Assembly (NCBI GenBank): GCA_026874595.1
Contig: CM049316.1
Span: forward strand, 37,683,695-37,747,694
Source of the DNA: Sipunculus nudus
Lineage: Eukaryota > Annelida > Sipuncula > Golfingiida > Sipunculidae
DNA length: 64,000 nucleotides
Direction: 5' to 3'
Positions within the stretch are counted from its first letter, which is position 1; each line of letters starts with the position of its first letter. The notes beneath the pieces are model-generated. The model was not told the DNA's origin. It saw only the letters and a list, made by a program, of their open reading frames with translations, and made no database searches. The translations under genes and the position numbers were made by a program. This document shows positions 57,291 through 64,000 of the stretch, piece after piece.

Positions 57291-58942
57291 GTAACCCAAA
57301 AGGACCTTTTCAGTCCACATACACTTCTTCATGGCCGTGTCCAGGACTTTTGTTCACACAGTACGGGGAGGTAATGGTGTACTTTTTATAGTGCAAAAGT
57401 AAATTTACATAATTTCTCATTGATAACAACAGTAGCATTTTTAAACAACATTAATATTCAGTACTTCAGAGAAAATGCGGTGAAAAAATCGTGAATGTAC
57501 CAGGTTATTTTAATTTTAGCTTTTTTCTGATACCTTATCTCTCCTCTTTTCAAATATTAATATTTTCCACACTTGCTTATAATATACTTCTACTTATAAC
57601 ACACTGTTATGTGGGTTAGAATTTCTTTAGAATAAAGAAAGCTTTAACTTAATTCCCTTTAGAAATATACTAATAACGTTTGTCTATTCTCCGATACAGA
57701 GCCATCTCAAACATTATATAAAGAAGGATTGTAATGAAGAGTGTCGGGTTTGGGCAACTATAGGTATCGCAGACAGAATCATCTAGCGGTTTATTAATGT
57801 TGGGCTTGGTTCAGGATCTTTCTTTGAAGTTGTTTTAAAATACTAATGATTGTGAGCGTTGGACTTGTGCATCTCCAGTCCCCTTGCTCTCCAGTTGTCG
57901 TGTTGACCTAGTTGACCTTGGTGCCACGAAGATTAGACAACTAACCCCACCCTCTGCCAGAAGTCGTTTTATTCAAAACAAATCTCTTTCAGTTAGGGAC
58001 CGTTTGACGCCCGGGGCAAGTTTTTTAATTTCAAACTTTAATTTCAAAATCCGTCACAATTAAAGAACTGATGTGCAGTTTAGATTGCACATACTAATAT
58101 TAGTAATAGGTTACTCATTTCATTAAATCCTTATCACAAAAACATTCACTACAATATAATAATCCATGGAGGAATTATAATTCCATGTACTTTTAACGCC
58201 ATATATATGCACTTCATTTACTACATGTTTTTTCTACGTCATTTTCATATTTTAAGTCCTAGAACATTGTTCAGAAATTATTTCTTTACTGATAATCACT
58301 AAACTAGTGAAACTGAGTATGACTTGGTGCACTGGACCTTTATTATGTAATCTTAATCACACAATAATACTGAATTGTAAGTATTGCATATAATCTATAT
58401 ACTAATGATACATTAGTATGGGGAGCTTGACGTTTATATCCATTCAATGCACATTACTTAAGTGTAGTTCGGAACAGGTATTCCATAAGAGGGGAACCTA
58501 TATAAATATATCTCTATATTAAGATACGTCCTGTACTTCAAGGCAAATGAAAGTAATTTATGCGAGTCCTTAACACCTTAACAAATATAATTAAATACCC
58601 GTTCATGTTGGGAATGAAAAAAAAGGAACACCTACAAATGTACAGTCATTATGCAGGGATAAACCTGAGAATATGGGTTGCAACCACGGATGGGGAAGCA
58701 TCCCACAAAATGGATCTCCGTACATGTTTTGTCAACCATATGTTTAGTCACATTATGTGGCCGTTTTTGCAGATGATGAGAAGGGTTATTCTTTTTGCGT
58801 TGGATAAACAGACAATCATATTTAAAATGAAAAGATACCTATTTTATCCAATTTATTTTCACATAGACACAAGTAGAATCCAAGAACCCACGGGAGGAAT
58901 CTGTAAGCAGCTTATAAAAAATTTTAAACCGTGAGCGACATT
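57291..58942. other. Intergenic stretch beyond the C1q gene 3' end
   Basis: Contains the C1q poly(A) signal (AATAAA on the minus strand at 58857-58852). A 124-aa plus-strand frame at 58560-58934 has no family signature and is not supported. Confidence 0.45.
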
Positions 58943-59326
58943 TTACGCCTGAATGCGGTAACCAATGAAGGAGTTGTAACCAGGACCGTAAAAGGTACGA
59001 CAGGTAACCACTTCAACTATATCATCCTTCCTTAGTCTGACCAAGGACGCAAGTCCCATCGTTGCATAGACACCTTCGCCCCATCCAATTGTCAATTGCT
59101 GTGAGTTTTTATTTAATACAAAGCATCCCGTTTAAAGTGCACTTAATGCAAATACATGGAACATATAAAGCCCAGGTGTGGGAGCGATGAACACATGCAA
59201 AAACTTGTTAAATCCGCCCCCTTCGTTAAGGTGGACCTGATCGTACGGAACTCGAACGCTGACGCCATGTGCTATGCTTGGTCCTGTGTACCGGACATGG
59301 AACGCCACTGATGACAAAAAAGAAAG

Positions 59327-59374
<48 letters not shown>

Positions 59375-61606
59375 TTATAACTAATGCCATAGCCGGGTTA
59401 GTCTGTAGTCGAAGTGAAGCAGAGAATGAGTGACGCCTTTTCGATAAACTTCTGTAAACAAGCTGATAGTATAAAAAAAATCATACAAAGAAAACACATC
59501 GTTGGTTATGTATGTTTTGTGTAAAACTGGACCACGCATATTATCCGTTTCCACTAGTCTGATTTTACACATTGCCTGAAACAAATATAAAGAATGCTCT
59601 CTTAAAAAGCCAGGTACCTAAGGTAAAACTTATTAATGGTTGTATGTTCTATTTGTAGAGTTAGATCATCTTACCCGTTGATGACCGATTGTTTGCGCAT
59701 CGGCATTCCGAAACATCCTGGAAAAAATAATAAAATGCGTAAATTAATAAAACCAGTATGCTAAATCTGAAGAACTGAATCTCATACCTAGATACTAAAT
59801 AGGGTCACAGGAGTACTCCTTTCATATGATTCTGACAAACAATAATTCTTTATCCTAATCTTAAGTGAGAATGTAAACTGATTTCGATATGCACGTATAT
59901 GCGTAAAAACCTGAAAAAAATGCTGGGTGAACTCAATGATTCCCAGTAATATAACATCACTCCAGCAGATTTTTTTTTATTGAACTTTAAAGGTCCACTG
60001 TACCCAAATATACTTCTACCGGTTCATGCATATACGTACGTACATACACGCATAGGGAAATACATTTCTTCAAGCATATATACCATATATGGGCACATGG
60101 AAACACTGCTCAACATATAAGGTTATATATCACTAGGTCATTTTAGCGTACCATTAAACTCTTTATCTTGGATAAAAACTTTAAAGAGCAGATCACAAAT
60201 ATCGTTAGTTAAATGTAATCCTTTCTGGAAATAATACTCTGTGCGTGGTACACGAGATATAATTATTTAAGTTTTATCATTTCTAATTTAGATCTTCCTG
60301 TAACCCCTGCATTATTTTGCTAATATCGATATTTAAAAAAAATTCTATGACAATATGAATATATTTCCCCATAGAATTGAATTAAAATGTTATACAGCCA
60401 TCATGCTTTTATTACTAAACTTCTTCCGCTTATAACTATACTTTTAAGTATTATTATTAAACAGTTTCCATTGCCATGGCAGCAGAAACTCCAAAATTGC
60501 CACCAAATTTATAAATATTCAGGCTATGAAGTGTGTGTAAACTTTATAACAGATGTTTGGTATCGTTCATAGACCGTCACATATGCGGTTTAAATCGAAT
60601 GAATGAGAAATATTCACTTTTCACGTCCTATCTTATCAACCCGTGAACAAGGGCCAGTATATGTGCATTTGTTAAATCTCCCTTCACATTCTTGTTATCA
60701 CATTACATTTATAGGTTCTTCCTGAATCACTCAGTCATCCCTACACTTATTAAATAATATCTAGTATCAATAATGACCATAAAGCCGTCCTCTCATCTAC
60801 CAATTATTCCGGCCCCATTTTCGCCGATCGGGAAATATCGGTAAGGTTGGTATATGTGAGAGTGCTGCCGTCAGAGATTATTTTTATCCTGCAGGAAAAA
60901 TCGGAGAAATATCCCGAATATATGATGATCTGCAGGAAAATCGGTAGGTATGCGGGCACTCACCGGCCGGTCGAATTACAACATTTGGCGGGCGGTTTAA
61001 AAACAATTCGGCCGCCAGAAATAAAAAAAAAACAACTGTAGATGTGAGGCCAGCTTATGCCTGTTGTATCATACCCTTTTCCGGTCGTTAGCTAAATGGA
61101 TGCCAGGCCAGCTAAGGCCGCCATAGAGCCGTTTTTTTATATTGTGTAAATTTGTTGATTTATCTAAACACTAATTTTGGCCCCGCATTTTTTTAAAATT
61201 ATTTTTAGTATTTTATATATGTTAAATTATATTATATTTTTCAGGAGATACGTGGCTCGTCCGCTCGAGTATTTTCTTCCAGAAAAAAATCGATAAAACT
61301 TTCCTTTGTTATGGGGTGCTTTAAGCGGTTTAGCAAAATAATTATTTTTTTTTTATATTGTTCTCTGTTTATGTGAAATTTTCATAGAAAAAATATGCTG
61401 TCGGATACAGCTTTCTTGAACAAGTTCCAGATTTTTTTTAAAACTTCATCAATATGAGCATAACTCATCAACCATTTAACCTTGGCCTTATAATGTGTTT
61501 ATATTACCTGTAGCTCCGCTGTGTCATTGCGCTCATGTTCCGCTTTACCATTGTTAACAGAACATAGGGCAAACAGAACCAAGACAACCAAAATATGAGA
61601 CCTCAT
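58943..61606 (-). CDS. Secreted C1q-domain protein (3 exons) with internal nonsense codon
   Basis: Exon 1, 61606-61508: MRSHILVVLVLFALCSV signal peptide plus an acidic linker, donor CAG|GTAATA, phase 0. Exon 2, 59717-59675: DVSECRCANNRSST, phase 1. Exon 3, 59307-58943: the C1q domain, opening VAFHVRYTG and continuing YDQVHLNEGGGFNKFLHVF, IAPTPGLYMFHVFALSAL; after one in-frame TAA (59134-59132) it resumes TGCFVLNKNSQQLTIGW, LVRLRKDDIVEVV and YNSFIGYRIQA before the true stop. So codon 106 of 169 is a stop in an otherwise intact frame. There is no collagen stretch, as in most bivalve sghC1q proteins, which act as soluble recognition lectins in haemolymph. AATAAA follows 86 bp after the final stop. 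It may be a recent null allele, a base error or, less likely, readthrough. Confidence 0.78.
59331..59371. repeat. (AT)n microsatellite in the C1q intron
   Basis: Uninterrupted AT run about 25 bp upstream (gene sense) of the exon 3 acceptor. Confidence 0.95.
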
Positions 61607-63900
61607 CTCTAAAAAACGAGCAAAAACAAAGCAAGAAATTCTGTTATACTTTCCATTGAAACAAAGTTATCATTACACAAAATTCCGTTAATGGAAAAAC
61701 AAACTTCCAACATGAGTCAAATAAGAAATACATGATGTACAAATGAATATACGAAAGTTCAACTACAGGAAAAATTGAAATGCTGAATAGTAGTAGACGG
61801 CTGGATGGAAAATAATATTGTGCTCCGACATATAATATACTTACCATATGTGTTTCTCGACTTGTAAATTTTTTTCTGAAAATGAGTGAGAAATCCCTTG
61901 TCTGTTGTACAGTGTGTTACTTCAACAGCGTCGTCACGCTATGGTATGCCTAACTGAAATAACAGATGGCTTTAATAAGGATTTTGGCTCGATGCATTAC
62001 TTCCATGCAGTGTTATCGTATAACAAAAGGAAACGTTTAAGATGTTTAAAGTATGCTTCCTGTTTGGCTACGATAAACCTTTTGTGCATTTTTTGGCTGG
62101 TCCAGGGCTTTAGGAAGTGTCCTTTTAGGTATAAAATATAAGCTTCTTATAAGTATATGACCATTATATGCCCATTTATATATATATATAACTTGACTTT
62201 CCATTCCCAGGAATGTATTGGAAATAATAAATATTTTTAGGAAGGTTGAATTAGCCAGTTTACGTGAACAATGCAGAGGTATTGAGGACGTAGCATTATA
62301 TGTAAACCGTCTTTATAGCTACATTCCATACTCTATCGCAAGAATGGCTAATTATACCAAAATCTCACAAAGCTACCAAAACTTTGCTTAAACGTCTATA
62401 GTTGAAAGGATCTTGATGAATACATCGAATACAAACATTTTCAAAATAATTTATTAATTATGAATAAATGAGGATTTTTAGTGCTCAAAAGTGACCGTTG
62501 CTTTCAAATGGCCGGTCCGTTCTTCCCCTCCCCTCCCCTAAGTCATCTGGAATATCACAGCAGCTTTAATACTCAGCGTATGGCCGCAACCATTTCTGTG
62601 ACACTCTTAATATTTCTGCTTTCTTTTTTTCAATAATTTTGTCTATCTAACCGGCTCCATTTGTTATCAATAACTTTTCTAATTCTAAACCAAAAATAAA
62701 GGAGAAAAATCAATCAATAATTTTTAACAAGAGAGTAAGTAGGAAAGTTCATTAAAAAAGATCAACCAAAATATATAGAAATAAACCTCCCCAACATAAT
62801 CAGGTGAAAATATATACCTCGTTACTATTGCTTTGTTCAAATTCCAGTTTCTGAAAAATCAGTCGTATTGTAAATTCCCATCTATTATGAACATGCAGAG
62901 AATACAAAAACAGAATTTAGTTTATTTCTCTTCTCTCCGTGAGAAATAGATGACCACCCGAACAACCCAGTACCCCTCAAAAATATTGCGAACGCAAGTA
63001 GTACAAGCAGGAAGAGTACAAATGAGGTTTCCTAGTCTCACAAAAGTTAAGGAAATATAGAGCAAATTTCAGTGCCAAAACAAATATATACACAGTGATT
63101 GCTGCGTAATTAAATCTAACGCTGTAAAAATACATTATTTCACGATATAATGCGTATCCCGATACTTCAATGATATGATACACGATACGATATATGTGAA
63201 AGTATAGTATCAGAGTTCAGTTAACAAGTTAACAAGCTCGCTTTCTGTTGAGTGGTCATGTATCGTCAACCTATCGATACAGGGCCATTTGACGATATTG
63301 TTTTAGCAGTACAGTAGAACGTTGCTTTTCCGGAAACATTGGGACAAGCCTTTTTCGGGGGGGGGGGGGGGGGCGTTTATTCGGATAGACGGTCAGGGCA
63401 TTGCGTCGAGTTCGTAGGGAGTATGAATTGCTCACCCCACAAATCCCCATACTCTGTAAACCTATTAAACAGTAACTGTAAACAGTATTATAGGCCAAAC
63501 CATTAAAAAAATTATTTCAAATGGCAGGCGCGGTCATTTTAGATTTCGGGTTCACACGTATTCCGCCAATCTTTAACCAGGGACTCCCTCGCGTGTTTTT
63601 TTTATTAACCTTCACTGTCAAACCAATGGTCGCTCTCTTTAAATATGATTTGCATTTTGCAACATGTAGGAAGAATTTTCAAACTTACCTCAACGTGAGC
63701 AAAAGTGGATAACATCTTTGCAATTATAATTTTTTAATATGAAGCAATTTTGAATAATGACCAAAATGTAAAATAACATGTTAAAACCTATTATTCCCTG
63801 GTACAGAAAGGCTCCTTATTTATATAAAATTGCAAGTGAAATCAATTTTAGTAAAACACTGCAATATGTTGTGCCCCGGCCCTTGTCACCAGTGTCGATC

Positions 63901-63935
<35 letters not shown>

Positions 63936-64000
63936 TTCTACGACTTTTTTTAAAGTGCCCACCAATTGCTGACCAACGACTGTTGTTGTGCGTTGTTCGT
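61607..64000. other. Upstream flank of the C1q gene and intergenic DNA
   Basis: No gene supported. A poly-G run lies at 63357-63373, ATCGATA/GATAC-rich repeat sequence at 63140-63290, and (TG)n at 63904-63934. The C1q promoter should lie just right of 61606 but no motif is convincing. Confidence 0.45.
63904..63934. repeat. (TG)n microsatellite
   Basis: Uninterrupted TG run. Confidence 0.95.

Noticed and set aside
58560-58934. 124-aa plus-strand frame antisense to the C1q 3' flank
   Set aside because: AT-rich, no family signature, overlaps the C1q poly(A) region on the other strand.
59381-59584. 67-aa minus-strand frame after a TTTCAG acceptor, inside the C1q gene
   Set aside because: Its phase (0) conflicts with exon 2 (ends phase 1), whereas exon 2 joins exon 3 directly in phase to give SSTVAFHV. 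Treated as intron.

Overview
The window looks like nuclear DNA of a marine or freshwater mollusc, most likely a bivalve; the species cannot be fixed from sequence alone. Reasons: AT-rich sequence full of (TA)n arrays, short exons in long introns with GT-AG borders, C-type lectin and secreted C1q genes (families strongly expanded in bivalves), and metazoan repeats (Ty3/gypsy and Gmr1-like LTR elements, a Penelope-like element, hAT-type MITEs, tRNA-derived SINEs). No CRISPR, operons or bacterial features are present. All gene models below were built by eye from ORFs, splice sites, phase agreement and family motifs.

Layout. 1-2.5 kb: gag and protease of a Ty3/gypsy element on the minus strand, running off the left edge. 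3.6-13.3 kb (+): C-type lectin (CTLD) exons leading to a membrane receptor with a stalk, one transmembrane exon and a tyrosine-rich cytoplasmic tail; its introns carry a palindrome-rich GC island, a hAT MITE with a perfect 8-bp target duplication and a 1-kb self-complementary element. 14.3-15.7 kb: LINE and Penelope-like remnants. 18.7-19.0 kb: 41-bp minisatellite. 19.5-23.3 kb (+): decayed Gmr1-like LTR element with integrase directly after protease. 25.0-27.2 kb (-): a two-exon gene for an unrecognised secreted Cys-containing protein, with a decayed copy at 28.0-28.95 kb (split by a SINE) and another at 54.5-55.2 kb. 29-38.6 kb: no gene seen. 38.6-40.7 kb (-): a three-exon C-type lectin with a coiled-coil stalk and a damaged C-terminus. 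41-43 kb: hAT MITE and a 280-bp tandem array. 44.7-50.0 kb (+): a two-exon gene for an unrecognised 374-aa protein. 51-57 kb: a duplicated dispersed repeat, MITE fragments and the pseudogene. 58.9-61.6 kb (-): a three-exon secreted C1q-domain gene with a nonsense codon inside the C1q domain. The rest is repeat-rich intergenic DNA.

The recognisable host genes are of pattern-recognition type (two C-type lectins and a C1q protein), but they lie kilobases apart on both strands, and two of the three have coding lesions. This reads as a birth-and-death immune-gene neighbourhood being remodelled by transposons rather than as one co-regulated system. Functional coupling among them is not shown by the sequence.
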